In this document: positions 10,150-21,239 of the stretch, piece after piece
Layout of the letters: each line of letters begins with the position of its first letter
How positions within the stretch are numbered: position 1 is the stretch's first letter
DNA from: Stromatinia cepivora
Lineage: Eukaryota; Ascomycota; Leotiomycetes; Helotiales; Sclerotiniaceae
Length of the DNA: 64,000 bases
Direction: 5' to 3'
Assembly (NCBI GenBank): GCA_014898415.1
Contig: RCTD01000002.1
Span: 620,001-684,000, forward strand
Position numbers and translations under genes: made by a program
Notes under the pieces: model-generated
Databases searched by the model: none
The model's input: the letters and a program-made list of their open reading frames with translations, nothing else
What the model was told of the DNA's origin: nothing

Positions 10150-11060
10150 TGCAGATCGCGTCAGTGTCGTTAGACGGGGTGAGGAGGTGAAGAACATTAC
10201 CAGACACGGAGTGTCAGAGTCGTTCATCGAAATGAGAAGGTGAAGAATGTTATCAGATACAGAGTGTCAAACACGGAGTGTTAGATACAGAGTATCAGGG
10301 TCGTTCATCTAGGCGAGGAAAAGAACGTTACCAGACACCGAGTGTCAGTTGTTCATCGAGGCGAGGAAAAGAACGTTACCAGACACCGAGTGTCAGGGTT
10401 GTTCATCGAGGCGAGGAAAAGAACGTTACCAGACACCGAGTATCAGGGTCGTTCATCTAGGCGAGGAAAAGAACGTTACCAGACACCGAGTATCAGGGTC
10501 GTTCATCGAGGCGAGGAAAAGAACGTTACCAGACACCGAGTGTCAGGATCGTTCATCGAGGAGGTGAAGAACATACCGCAGACACCGAGTGTCAGGATCG
10601 TTCATCGAAGAGATGAAGAACGTACCGCAGACACCGAGTGTCAGGGTTGTTCATCGAGGCGAGGGGATAAAGAACGTTACCAGACACCGAGTGTCAGGAT
10701 CGTTCATCGAAGAGATGAAGAACGTACCGCAGACACCGAGTGTCAGGGTCGTTCATCGAGGAGGTGAAGAACGTACCGCAGACACCGAGTGTCAGGATCG
10801 TTCATCGAGGAGATGAAGAACGTACCGCAGACACCGAGTGTCAGGGTTGTTCATCGAGGCGAGGGGATAAAGAACGTTACCAGACACCGAGTGTCAGGAT
10901 CGTTCATCGAGGAGGTGAAGAACATACCGCAGACACCGAGTGTCAGGATCGTTCATCGAAGAGATGAAGAACGTACCACAGACACCGAGTGTCAGGGTCG
11001 TTCTAAAAGAACAGATGCTAAAGGACGTAACCACCACCACAGATAGTGTCAGGGTTGTTC
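10150..11060 (+). repeat. Minisatellite, ~49-53 bp unit, about 15-17 copies
   Basis: Tandem units carry a core GACACCGAGTGTC (a GACAC-CGA-GTGTC palindrome), then agggtcgttcatcgag, then a variable part (gcgaggaaaagaacgttacc, gaggtgaagaacrtaccgc or gcgaggggataaagaacgttacc), giving 50-, 49- and 53-bp unit types. The order of types from about 10640 to 10930 repeats itself, so there is higher-order structure. The first units (10150-10300) are more diverged. The repeat lacks stop codons in several frames, which creates spurious frames. Confidence 0.9.
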
Positions 11061-11225
11061 TAAAGACGACAGATGCCGCGCAGCACAATTGTTCACAACA
11101 TACCGTGGAAGGAGTTGATGGATCTTATTCGACGGCGGATGAAGGGGAGTCGTGCAGCAAATTGTTAAAAACATACCGTGGAAGAAGTTTTGATGGATCT
11201 TATGATGGATCTTATGTGGCGGCGG
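11061..11225 (+). repeat. Two-copy direct repeat beyond the minisatellite
   Basis: Two diverged copies, at ~11085-11150 and ~11155-11215, share an acaattgtt/aaattgtt start, acataccgtggaag and gatggatcttat. The second copy has an extra gatggatcttat. This looks like decay at the edge of the array. Confidence 0.6.
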
Positions 11226-11885
11226 GTGGGGGGAGTAGAGATGGCGATGGGAAATTCAAATGGCGATGGAGAGACTGCCTTCATATCATTCTGATGGATG
11301 ATGTTCGATGGAGAAGAAAACAAAGAGAACAGTGGACTCGTGTAGGGTATATAGTACGCGAAACCTAATGCGGGGACCACTTAAGCCCAGCCACGCATTT
11401 TTCCCTATTCAGAGAGGAGCGTTTGAAATGGCATGGAAAGTCCAAGCCCCCCTGATATCTTTACTCAACTAAAACCATTTATGGTAACAACTCAATCATA
11501 TTGAAATTAAACTTGTTTATTTGTGGTTGTACTCTAACCTGATTGAAGAATTCTTTGCAGAATTGAAAGCACCTGGATTTGATTTAATCGCTCTTATCAA
11601 TTTAAAACTTGCGCTACGAGCGCCTTCGAAATAATGCCATACAAGCCAAACGCTTTGACGTAGAATCCACTCGCCAATTAGGACCGGCCAGCCGGATGAT
11701 TAAGCCTAATTAGGGTACCATCCAATTCTGTTGGGCCCTGGATGTCTTAGAGCGGTGACCTGAATTAGGTTAGACAGTTCAGCTGTACTTTTTTAATTGG
11801 AGAACGGAAACAAAGTGCCAACGGCCAATTTACCCCTCGTGCGGCCAGCAACATAAAACTCCGAACGCTAGAGAACAATTTGTTC
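11226..11885. other. Intergenic, no gene seen
   Basis: Unique-looking sequence of ordinary composition. No convincing frame, RNA or repeat. Confidence 0.4.
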
Positions 11886-12254
11886 TTATTGGTCAAACTG
11901 CCCCATTTTCGGGGTTTTCTTAACACTCAATCGAAGTTTTGTACTTTCTGGCAGCATGAGTACTTGATCACGAAAACCAGGGAGACGAGAATCTGAAGGA
12001 AAATTTTCCGGAACAGATGAGAGGTTTGCTACAAATGTGCTGATTTTTTGGTGCTTCTCGTCCAGGGAGTGCTGTTCTTCTGCATACCAATCGCTGGTAG
12101 CTGTGTTTAGCTTGATGAGCCATTCGTTGGGTAGTGCAGCATCTTTATAACTCCTTAACGTGGCAGATCTGTCTCGGAGTAATTGCGGTTGAATGAGCGT
12201 GCACGAGTCACGCACCCACTCATGCCGATATTTCCGACCCTTCCACTTATTCAC
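11886..12254 (-). CDS. Possible 122-aa orphan
   Basis: An open frame of 122 codons starting MNKWKGRKYRHEWVRDSC. It is hydrophilic, with no signal peptide and no family recognised. The amino-acid mix is protein-like, but there is no supporting homology and the flank is repeat-rich, so it may be a fragment or chance. Confidence 0.3.
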   Translation of the reverse strand: MNKWKGRKYRHEWVRDSCTLIQPQLLRDRSATLRSYKDAALPNEWLIKLNTATSDWYAEEQHSLDEKHQKISTFVANLSSVPENFPSDSRLPGFRDQVLMLPESTKLRLSVKKTPKMGQFDQ

Positions 12255-12939
12255 CCACCAGGCGGGTCGGATAGAGCTGCCCGAATAGGAAGATGTACAT
12301 TTTTTTCGACACAGGATATTCTCATCCTCTCGTCGATGAGGATTGGAACAGCCAACAGACAGATAACCGTATAAACCCAGCTCAAGCCTAAGCCCTCTTA
12401 AGCCCGATCTCCCTCCCGTATTGAGTTTATACGGTATCCCATGTTATAAGTTGCGTCTCTACAACTGACCAATCATTCTCTGTTTCATCAAGCATGTAAT
12501 TATGAGTGGCCCCATTACCCCTCTCAAAGCTTGCTCTATACTATAGTAGGTGAAAACTAATTTACCATAAAAAACTAACTCACGAAATTGAATTTATTCT
12601 CAGGTTTTAAAAGCAATAATAGAAATTTCAAAATTCTGATTTTATATAATGAAAATTTTAATTTTAATTAATAATTTCTTTGATTTTCGTAAAATAGAAT
12701 TATAAAAATAATGATATTATATAAATCTGAAGTATTAGTATCTGAGTATATTTTATTTAGAATTTTGATAATATAGTTATATAATCAAGAATTTAATATC
12801 AAAATATGAATTATAGAATTCTGATCTTTAAAATTATTATTATTTTATTTATAAATTAATTTTCGTCGATTATAATATAAATATCTTCGAAATAATATTA
12901 TAATAAAATTATAATAGAATCTGATTATACTAGAGTAGA
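12255..12939. other. Intergenic grading into the AT-rich island
   Basis: Ordinary composition up to about 12560, then abruptly AT-rich (mostly A/T runs with rare G/C). No gene. The sharp boundary fits RIP-mutated repeats. Confidence 0.6.
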
Positions 12940-13162
12940 TATCACGGGATAGTATGATTACAGAGCACTTTCAGGGATCGGGGAATAGGTGGTACACATA
13001 ATTGGTAGAGTAAAAGAATTGAATGATTTGTCCTTGATTATATGAATCAAGAGTTGTATATATAGAACAAATGAATGATTATCTAGTCGATATATACCTT
13101 AATTAAACTAGATCTTTGTTTATTAGTATATCAGGATCACCTTATCAAATTGATAGATTGAT

Positions 13163-13312
13163 TGTGACGAACCCAATGAGCGTTTAGAGATCAACCTTAG
13201 AATTAAAAGCTATAGAGTTAAAGAGAATATACTACAAAGCTATATATATGATCGGCTCGAAGCTTAATACCATATTAGCCTGATTGGATGCGATCATGTG
13301 TATCTTGTGATA
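13163..13312 (+). repeat. Left LTR of the nested element
   Basis: 150 bp. It shares the core gctatatatatgatcg and gctcgaagctta with the right LTR. Its 3' end has T where the right copy has C. Confidence 0.8.
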
Positions 13313-14688
13313 CTATTTTTCTTTTTTGAAGAGTTCATCTTGAATTTATTTAAAATGAATGATTTAAGTACAAAATGATTATTAATCTTTTTTTGATAAA
13401 AATGTTTGATATATAAATTATATTATAATCAACGAATATATATTTATTATATTATATACTTTCTTCAAATGATCTTCAAAATATTGGTTATTGATTATCT
13501 CTCCTAAATCCTTATCATTGTTGCTTTCGGATTCAATAATTAATATAATAATCGGAATAAACTTTTATTGATTTCGGATTCTTTGATATGGATTTAGCGG
13601 ATAAACTTGTATTTAATAGAAGATATTTCTATATTATATATATTTATTTTGTTTATATAAAAGAATTCTTTTAGAAGAAGAAAACTTAGATATTTGTATA
13701 TAGAATAGAATCAAGGTACAATTGGATTTATTCGATTAAATATCAAAAGGGCTAAAGGTATTAATGATATTAAGATTGTTAATATCCATTGGATTATAAT
13801 TCCGAGAATAGAATGGATTCTGTAATATATATAGGGTTCTAAATTTATTAGAATAGGATAATATAGGGAATCTATTTATTGTATAAATAGTTAATTATTA
13901 TATAATTTGAATAAAATCGGGATAAAAATAGAGAAAAGAAAGCTATTGAAAAAGACAATTTCTAAAAATAATATTGAGTCTATTGTAAAAGATTGAAATT
14001 TTATTTGAATCGGATCAATTCTGATCTTTGGTTTTATAAAGGATCCTTTCGAATTTTATAATATAAGTATATAAAGAATCGATTCCTTATTTGAGAATGA
14101 ATAATTTGTTTTTGGCTTTTTGAATTTTATTCGGATTGTTGTAAATATATATAAGTTGATTCAGAATCGTTGTATAATCTAAGGGAACGTTTTGATCTAA
14201 AGAAGAAAGCTAAAGTAATATTATAGCTTGTATATGAGATTCGAAATTGAGATAAATATAGTAAAATTGAACTGTAGAATTGCCAATCACAATGTTGTCT
14301 ATTTGTAATTTCGTTCGAATCGAAGGAAACTAAATATCGAACTTTTGAAAGCTATTATTGAACTTTTCAGGATTAGAAAAAAAGGGTTTCGGATGAGAAG
14401 GAGTATAAGCAACAGAAGTGCGTTTGAGAATCAGAAAGTATAGAAACGAGATTTCATTCTATTGATGAGTTACTTCGCCACAAAGTTTTATAATCGTGAA
14501 GTTTATCGAATCGTAATTTATAGTTTAGAAATTAAAGATAAAAAAAAAGACAACATCTTCGAATAATATCAAGAAGATCTATATATAAACGAAAGAACAA
14601 AAGCGATATGCTTAGATAAAAATAAACAGAGTATGTATAAGTACATACAAATGTTATTCCATTTCTTATTTGAAAGAGCTTTTAATAA

Positions 14689-14838
14689 TATAACGAATTC
14701 AATGAATGTTTAGAGATTAATTTTAGAATTAAAAGCTATAGAATTAAAAAGAGTGTACTACGAAGCTATATATATGATCGACTCGAAGCTTAGTACCGTA
14801 CTAGCCCGATCGGACGCGATCACGTGTATCTCGTGACA
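14689..14838 (+). repeat. Right LTR of the nested element
   Basis: 150 bp. Its 3' half keeps more C/G (cccgatcggacgcgatcacg) while its 5' half has more A/T than the left copy, so RIP-type changes are spread over both copies. Confidence 0.8.
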
Positions 14839-14930
14839 TTGATAAGGGCTAGTAGATCCTTCATTCCGATTGGAAAGCATACGCTTTGATCCTTCATACA
14901 ATACAGGGGATCACAGGGCTTTCCGTGACA

Positions 14931-15578
14931 TTATTTTATTCAAAATATTATTTAAATTATTTTTATTATTTTATCAATAATATAATCTCAATATTATCAA
15001 TAGAATTAATAGATTTATGATATATTTAATTCGAATAGAAAATTCGATCGATATTATTTTTATAATTAGTAAAGATAATTTAAAATTATTGAAAATAATT
15101 TAAATAATTTCAAATAAAAACTTTTTGATCGAATAATACAATAATAACGAATTCAATTAATTCGAAATTGATTCAGATAATAATATCAATTGAGTTTTTT
15201 TAAAGAGTATAATTATTTTTAATAAATCATTATTGAAAAGGAGATATATATTTTCGAATAGCTTTTATCAAATGTTTTAGATTTCTTATCAAAAATACAA
15301 TCAAATTGTTTTAGATCTTTTAAGAGATTAATGTTCTCCGGGTTCTAATTAGTTGAATTATAATTTGGTTTTAATTATTATATAATTGGTAAAAAACTGT
15401 GTATTTTATTATAATATAATACTAAAATACAGAATGTAAAATCGAACTAAAGGGTCTGAATGTGAGATAAACTAACCGCAAGGTCCACAACAAAGGAAAA
15501 CCCCTCTTTTCATATGATAGATCCTAACCTTTGTCTATCTAAAAGCGACCCGGACATACATCAATCAGTAACTAACTA
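14931..15578. other. AT-rich relic DNA, then normal spacer
   Basis: 14931 to ~15460 is strongly AT-rich with no frame and is probably decayed transposon sequence. The last 100 bp returns to normal composition just before the tRNA gene. Confidence 0.5.
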
Positions 15579-15681
15579 GGTCGCTTAGCTCAGTTGGTTA
15601 GAGCGTGGTGCTAATATCTTATCTGTTCGAACAGAGAGATTTCAAACGCCAAGGTCGGCGGTTCGACCCCGCCAGTGATCA
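15579..15681 (+). tRNA. tRNA-Ile(AAU) with intron
   Basis: Acceptor GGTCGCT pairs with AGTGATC. The D arm is TAGCTCAGTTGGTTAGAGC and the T arm GGCGG-TTCGACC-CCGCC. The anticodon AAT is followed one base later by a ~30-nt intron (about 15617-15646), the normal tRNA intron site. The T run at 15685-15690 is a likely Pol III terminator. The discriminator base is A. Confidence 0.9.
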
Positions 15682-16581
15682 ATTCTTTTTGCCCTATTCA
15701 GAGTATCATTTTGATATAAAAATAGTCACAATTAGTTAAGAATAGAAGAAGTTGTGATGGATTGAAGTTGTGGAGTTGAGAGGGGGGGGATTTTTGGGGT
15801 AAAGTGATATCGAATTTTTTATTTATTTCATAACACTTATTATGGGAATCTAATTTATGAAGATGTCTTGAACATATCTGTATCTGCAAAACGTTTTAAT
15901 TTTCGAGTGTTGAGGGGTGTGTACGGAGGGTGGATTTGTGATTAGGTGCAGCTGAAAACTTTTTTTCTAGGGTGGAGAATTGCCGAACGAACGAACTGCG
16001 GGAACGAATATAAGTTAAGTTCTCCCAAGTGGAGCGAGCAACTTGAGAATTTGCTTTTTTTGAAAAGATATTAATGTGGTGCTTTTCTATCAAGATAATT
16101 TGTATAGAACATGGCGTACCCAAAAATCTCAACTCGGTACTCCGTAGACTGACTTTGAAAATGAAATGATAAGTTCAGAACTATAAATTGATATTACCAT
16201 TTCGGCCCTAAAGTCTTATTGTACGCTTTTTCTATAATGAACCGTACGGCCAGAAAGTATGAAATTCCAAAGCTCTATGTACGATACCACAAACCGAGAG
16301 GGAATAACCTGGTTTCTTAGCTTTCGGAGTTTTATAAGTTTACCATCAGCGATAGCCACATTCTCCCAATCTAGGTTACGTGAAACCCAACTCAAAATGG
16401 TATATCCACATCTTATCCACGATAATCCACCTCTCAGTCGTCGAGAGCCTCAATATCCTCCCTCCACCCCTACACCACACACTTGTCTCTCCAAAGGTAA
16501 ATTCACCCACTCACTTCCCCGTCACCAACCAACATCTGCAGCATAAAAAACCAACCAAAACAACAAAAGATTAATATTCAA
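15682..16581. other. Spacer between two tRNA genes
   Basis: No protein gene supported. A frame at 16259-16546 has no recognisable content. The CT/AC-rich sequence near 16420-16560 lies just downstream of the minus-strand tRNA-Pro. Confidence 0.4.
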
Positions 16582-16664
16582 GGGCCTAATCCGGGATTGA
16601 ACCGGAGACCTCTTACAAATTTGGGGTACCCAAAGCAAGAATTCTACCACTGAACTATCAGGCC
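16582..16664 (-). tRNA. tRNA-Pro(UGG) with 11-nt intron
   Basis: Reading the minus strand, acceptor GGCCTGA pairs with TTAGGCC. The D arm is TAGTTCAGTGGTAGAA. The anticodon stem CTTGC/GTAAG encloses TTTGGG plus the short intron TACCCCAAATT and then T. The anticodon is TGG. The T arm is TCCGG-TTCAATC-CCGGA. A T-rich tract follows on the minus strand (16540-16555). Confidence 0.85.
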
Positions 16665-17249
16665 GTGATGCTTAGTCATTTATTGATGAAGGGTGTAGGT
16701 TTTTTGGGTACTTGTAGGAGTTATGTTAATCGAGGTGGAAAAGAGGAGGGTAGCGAAGTGTATGATATTTAGATTACCTATAGGACGTAATACTATTAGG
16801 ATAGAATATCTACTAATATTCAAGATAATGATTTGCTAATGGGGAAATATATATCATCTACACAGTACACAGGATATCCGTCTGAAAAGTGGAGATGTGC
16901 TTGGTTTATTTTGCAGTCAACATTCTTTTCTTATTAATTTGAAATTCACTTTTGTCTCCATCACTGCTTCTTCATTTTATGGTATATATTTTCACGACTA
17001 TCATCATATTTTTGAGTTTCCTCGATTGCGATATGTTCTAAAAGAAATACAATTTTTATTTATTTTTTATCTTTAGGGGATCTGGTAAACAAGTGAACTG
17101 AATATAAACACCTCTCATTCCCAAGCACAGCTTCAAGAACAAACTATCTATCTACCCTCAGCCAGACAGGCACCAGGCCCACTCAAGAAGAACTCAAGGA
17201 ATCGCTCAGAATAAAAATCTTCACTCATCCTTTCTCCTCCCTCAATCTC
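16665..17249. other. Intergenic
   Basis: No gene, RNA or repeat seen. Confidence 0.4.
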
Positions 17250-17462
17250 CTAATACCTACCCCTCGGTTTCCCCTCCATCTCCTTCTCATCCTTACACCT
17301 AACGCATTTATCAAGCATACCACATTTTATACCCGCAGACAAAGGTCGCGTAGAAGGTTCTGAACAACGTACGCCTGATTTTTCTGCCCTGGGACAATTT
17401 TCAAATTTGTGGAGAAATTCAAATTGGCTTTTTTGGTAGTAGAACATGAATTTTTCGCACAT
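17250..17462 (-). CDS. Possible 70-aa Cys-containing small protein
   Basis: Starts ATG (MCEKFMFYYQK). It has six Cys in a C..C..C..C..CxxC arrangement ending CVRCKDEKEMEGKPRGRY. A plausible 5'-UTR intron acceptor (ctaac..tctag) lies about 50 bp upstream, and the upstream sequence is CT-rich as in a leader. There is no signal peptide. No family named; it could be a small zinc-binding protein. Confidence 0.35.
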   Translation of the reverse strand: MCEKFMFYYQKSQFEFLHKFENCPRAEKSGVRCSEPSTRPLSAGIKCGMLDKCVRCKDEKEMEGKPRGRY

Positions 17463-18328
17463 TTTGGTGGCTTGGGTGGGGGCTTTGGGTGAAGATGGGT
17501 TGGCGAGGTGTGCTAGAGATTGGTTAGTTTGAATCTTGGGAGTTGGGGATTTTGGTTTGAAGGGTGATTGAATTGATGGTTGATGAGAGGGAGAGGGGAG
17601 ATGATAGGGTTGATTTGTTGAAAGTTATAGATGCGTCAATGGTATTGTATAGATTCTGAGTCAGGATTCCATTGTTTCATGTTTGCAACGAACTTCCTTT
17701 TACTTCTTTGATAAATCCATAAAGACATTGAATTCTGGTAAAGAAATTCATTTACTTCTTTATTAACTCCAGAAAGATACTTTTACACGAGATTTGAATA
17801 ATGCTATTGTCTCGAAACATACCTGAAATCTAGCTGGACGGCCTTTTTTTGTTTTGAGATGTTGTCGAGAGATTATATTGTACTTTGCATAGTAACAAGG
17901 TGTAGAAGTAGTTGGAAAGCCTGGAAGAGTTTTGGTATTGGACTCGTATTGAAAACTTGTATTGTAGTTTTGTACGCCGATGGATGAAGTACAGAGGTGT
18001 GATGAATTTGAATAACGGGAAAGACTTTTGATCCTGGATTCAGTCGAATAGAAGCTTTGGGCTTTGATCGTAGTCCTGATGAATTTGTAGGATAGTCTCT
18101 GGAATACCTTGATTTAAAACAGATTCACAGAATGACCGAGGAAGTTCTTAAGCTGAAAATGAACCCGTTGTGCAGGCACCTAAAACCGTACCAAATCCAT
18201 TTACTGTGCTTGCACTGCAAGTCTGTAGAGGTTATTGTAGAATATGGCTCATATGTTTTCGATTCACTGACTTCCTAAATCTCAACTATCATCCCGTCCA
18301 TCTCATCCATCTCATCCCATCATCCATC
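17463..18328. other. Intergenic
   Basis: Region between the small ORF and the 3' end of the GH79 gene. No gene supported. Confidence 0.4.
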
Positions 18329-20172
18329 TCAAAAATAGACCAACAATGCCTCACTCGCCGCAACGGTAAAATCAGCCATACCAGCACTTCCCACTTTTAC
18401 CCTCTCAAAAGTCTCCGTCCCCTCAATAACACAAGTGCCATTACCAACAACTTGACCTCCGAATGATGGATTAGATCCCTGATCAACCCTACTCAATGCA
18501 CTCCCCGCCGTCAACCTCTTTGCCTTTGTTACTTTCCCCGCCTGTAGCCCTCCAAGTACAAATGTTTCACTTCCTCTTGTGCCTGTTCCATCATAATAAT
18601 CACTGTTGATCAACACTGCTTTTACGGGAGCCTTCCTACTGTTATAAAGTACGTAAATACCGTAATTAGTAGTACCGGCATCGATTTGTTGGATGTAGGA
18701 AGATCCGGAAAAGGCAGATGCTGCGAGCCAGGCTCCGTAGTAAGGAGTACCGGCGTTGTACCGTCCCCACCAACAATAGTAGCAGGCACCGATGGTTCCA
18801 TGGTGATAATAGATGGTAGTAATATTCAAAACGGTGGCTTGGAGAGCATAATCAAGTGTCCAAATGGCTGCGCCGAAAGTTGGAGAGACTGTTGCAGCAC
18901 CACCACCGGAGGCTACGGATGGGATTGTTAGCTTTTCTTTAAATCTTCAACTCCCATCTCGCTGAGTGATGGAGGACTTTGAGAAGAAAGCAGGATAAGA
19001 AGAAGCTGATGAAACAGAATATCAAAGAAAGTCACCACAAACCTGAATTCGTCTCTCCCAATACATATTCCTTCCCTACAGCATTCGCAGCCTTCCCATC
19101 CGTTCCAATCGGCGCCAGGTTACTAACGATCCCACTATGACTCATCAGATTCTGCACATTTCCTCCTGGATAATTATGATGCGCATAATCCTTCACATAA
19201 GTTCTCACAGTAGCATTTCCACTAGCGATAAGTTCCGCAGCTCCCCAAGTGGGTGGTGCAGCATTGGAGTTTCCCGCTTGAATGATATTAGTTGCCTGAA
19301 GAGCTTTTCCAACTTGGATATCCCAGTTGTTTTGAGAGGCGGCATCGATGGCGGGAGTCCAGGAGGGAAAGGCAATGGGTTGACCATCGCTAACGTAATC
19401 TGGGTGAGTAGATTAGTTTTTTCTTTGATGATGCGATGTTGATTGAATGATGAAGAGAGTGGTGAAACAAACATACATTCAGGTTCATTACCAAGTTCCA
19501 TAGCTTTTAAATTTTCCATACTGCCCTTTGCATATTTTGCTGCAGCAATAGTATTTGTGATATTATTAAGGCCCCGATTAAGTCCTTTGACATTAATAAG
19601 ATTAGTCAAGTATTTCCTGTAACCTCAGAGTATGAAAGGAAATAGGGAGTATACCCAACACAACAGTTCCAGGATATGTAGAAGCGAGTTTCATAAAATT
19701 AGGACCAAATGTCAATGAAGCCGGTGCGTCAACAGATGAATTAACACTGTAAACAACATATGCACTTGTGTTTGAATCATAAGTTGCCCGATCTCTAGAA
19801 TTTCAATCAATACCGATAATCTTTCATTTCTTGAGGATATTTACATACTGTGTAGTACCACCGATTCGAATAGGAGGCCATGTTCCACTCAAATCTTTGA
19901 AATTCGCCAAACATTGATTTGTGGCTGTAACATTTTTGAAATATGCGGGATATGCGTAGAATTCGAACCTGATAAATTGTTAGTATTGATCATTGAATTC
20001 AGATTCTAATTGGAAATATCGTGAAATAAAAAACATACGATATACCCACCGGAGCGGGAGCAAGTTTTGCTGCATTGGTAGGTGCTGTAGAAGGTATTGA
20101 ATGATTTACCGTGCCAGCTTGCACAAAAACAGGTAATAACAACCAGGAAAATTCTTTCAATAAAATCATCAT
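18329..20172 (-). CDS. Secreted glycoside hydrolase family 79 protein (beta-glucuronidase-like)
   Basis: Six exons, all phase-checked: 20172-20039, 19968-19849, 19794-19655, 19584-19477, 19399-19043 and 18912-18329, giving 480 aa. The N-terminus is a hydrophobic signal peptide. The (beta/alpha)8 part carries PPIRIGGTTQDRATY, the acid/base motif LGNEPEY (split by an intron near 19477) and the nucleophile motif VLGETNS near 19045. The C-terminal region (18329-18830) has the beta-sandwich typical of fungal GH79 (AVLINSDYYDGTGTR, KRLTAGSALSRVDQG, NGTCV). GH79 enzymes of this type release glucuronic acid or 4-O-methyl-glucuronic acid from glycans such as arabinogalactan proteins. The specificity here is inferred. 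The gene is intact. Confidence 0.9.
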
Positions 20173-21239
20173 GAAAAAATAGCGATCAATATCTGTTGAA
20201 TACTCAAACTCATTCTAATTTGAATTTTCAATTATAATATTGAGATTTAGACATATACTCATGTCACCCCTCCATTCTCACATCGTCATCCCTTGATGTA
20301 CCTGCATCCTTACTTTTGATCCCCGTACCGTGGGGCATTACCGCGAAGATCTCAAAGCTGTCGGCTTCAATTACCCCGAATCTTTAGGGCCCTCTTTAGA
20401 GAGGGTATTAAAGTAATCACAGACAAATCTTCAACCGTGCAAATAAAGTTAACTGTTGATGCCGAATGATGAAGATCATCAAAGTGCGGGGTGTTCGGGA
20501 GAGATCGCTCGTGTTTATCCGTTTTAGGCTCTTCCCACAATTAATCCTCGAATAGATCAATTGATTCTTCTTCCTGAATGATCGTGATAGTACATAAATG
20601 CCAACACCAAACCGGGGCCTTGCTGGAGGAATGTATTGTTGATATTGTGGCTCGAGCATGTATTATGAGCATTGATTCATGTCAATTAATTGACAAGCAA
20701 AACTTCACAAATTTGGTGAGACGAATAAGAGAGTCTAATTGCTTCAAGTCAGTGTTGGATCTATATATGGAAAATCTTTGGATGTTATTCTCAAACCTCC
20801 ACACGAGTGGTGAAACCCGATGATTTTCCACGGCCCCTTGAACAAAGGGAGAAGGCTGTTTCGGTTATACCCACTTATCACAAGTCCAGCCAGAATGGAT
20901 CCGGATAGAATGGTCCAGCCAAAAGTCTATTAATTACTTACCTAGTACTCTATCACATGATTGAAAATCCCCAGATCATTTTTTTTTGGTGAGGAACCCT
21001 GTGGTATTTGTATATTAAGTGAAAGAAATCTCTAATATTTACATGTGAACTCCCCCCATCCATTTCTATACCAGTCCAATTTACAGATGATCTATGATCT
21101 GTGTCCTTCTGATTATGATTTCAACGCCCGCTTTTCTATGCCCATTAAACCTTGAGGGTGTCAACGTCCCACGGTCGGCTTTTGTAAAGAATGACTATAC
21201 ACCTTATCGCTAAAACCTATCAATGTGTCCAAGAATTCT
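20173..21239. other. Intergenic, promoter side of the GH79 gene
   Basis: Both neighbours are on the minus strand, so this is the upstream region of the GH79 gene and the 3' flank of the transporter. No other gene seen. Confidence 0.4.

Larger units (their letters stand above)
13163..14838 (+). mobile_element. Short nested LTR retroelement with 5-bp target duplication
   Basis: Two 150-bp direct repeats (13163-13312 and 14689-14838) start TGTGACGA/TATAACGA and end GTGATA/GTGACA. Both flanks carry TTGAT (13158-13162 and 14839-14843), a perfect 5-bp target duplication. The internal region is only ~1.38 kb, AT-rich and without a usable frame, so it is either a non-autonomous (TRIM-like) element or a deleted one. 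The two LTRs are the same length; the ~25 differences I counted by eye are all transitions. Confidence 0.8.
12940..14930 (+). mobile_element. Outer LTR (about 310 bp) split by a nested LTR element
   Basis: The sequence starts TATCACGG (12940) and ends CCGTGACA (14930). These are inverted complements apart from one G-to-A change, as expected for LTR termini. Removing the insertion 13163-14838 and one TTGAT leaves about 310 bp. No target-site duplication is seen (gtaga versus ttatt), so it may be one LTR of a longer, decayed element, or a solo LTR with mutated flanks. Confidence 0.55.

Noticed and set aside
10150..11060. Could be read as a CRISPR-like array
   Set aside because: The units are contiguous variants of one sequence with no unique spacers, and the genome is eukaryotic.
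10278..11368. Overlapping open frames in all three forward frames, with repeats like GSFIEE and HRGEEKN
   Set aside because: They come from the stop-free minisatellite; no frame is favoured and unit lengths of 49, 50 and 53 bp shift the frame.
12940..14930. Target duplication for the outer LTR
   Set aside because: The flanks gtaga and ttatt do not match.
12560..15460. AT-rich island as a mitochondrial insertion
   Set aside because: It contains LTR pairs with a target duplication and transition-only divergence; no organellar genes are readable.
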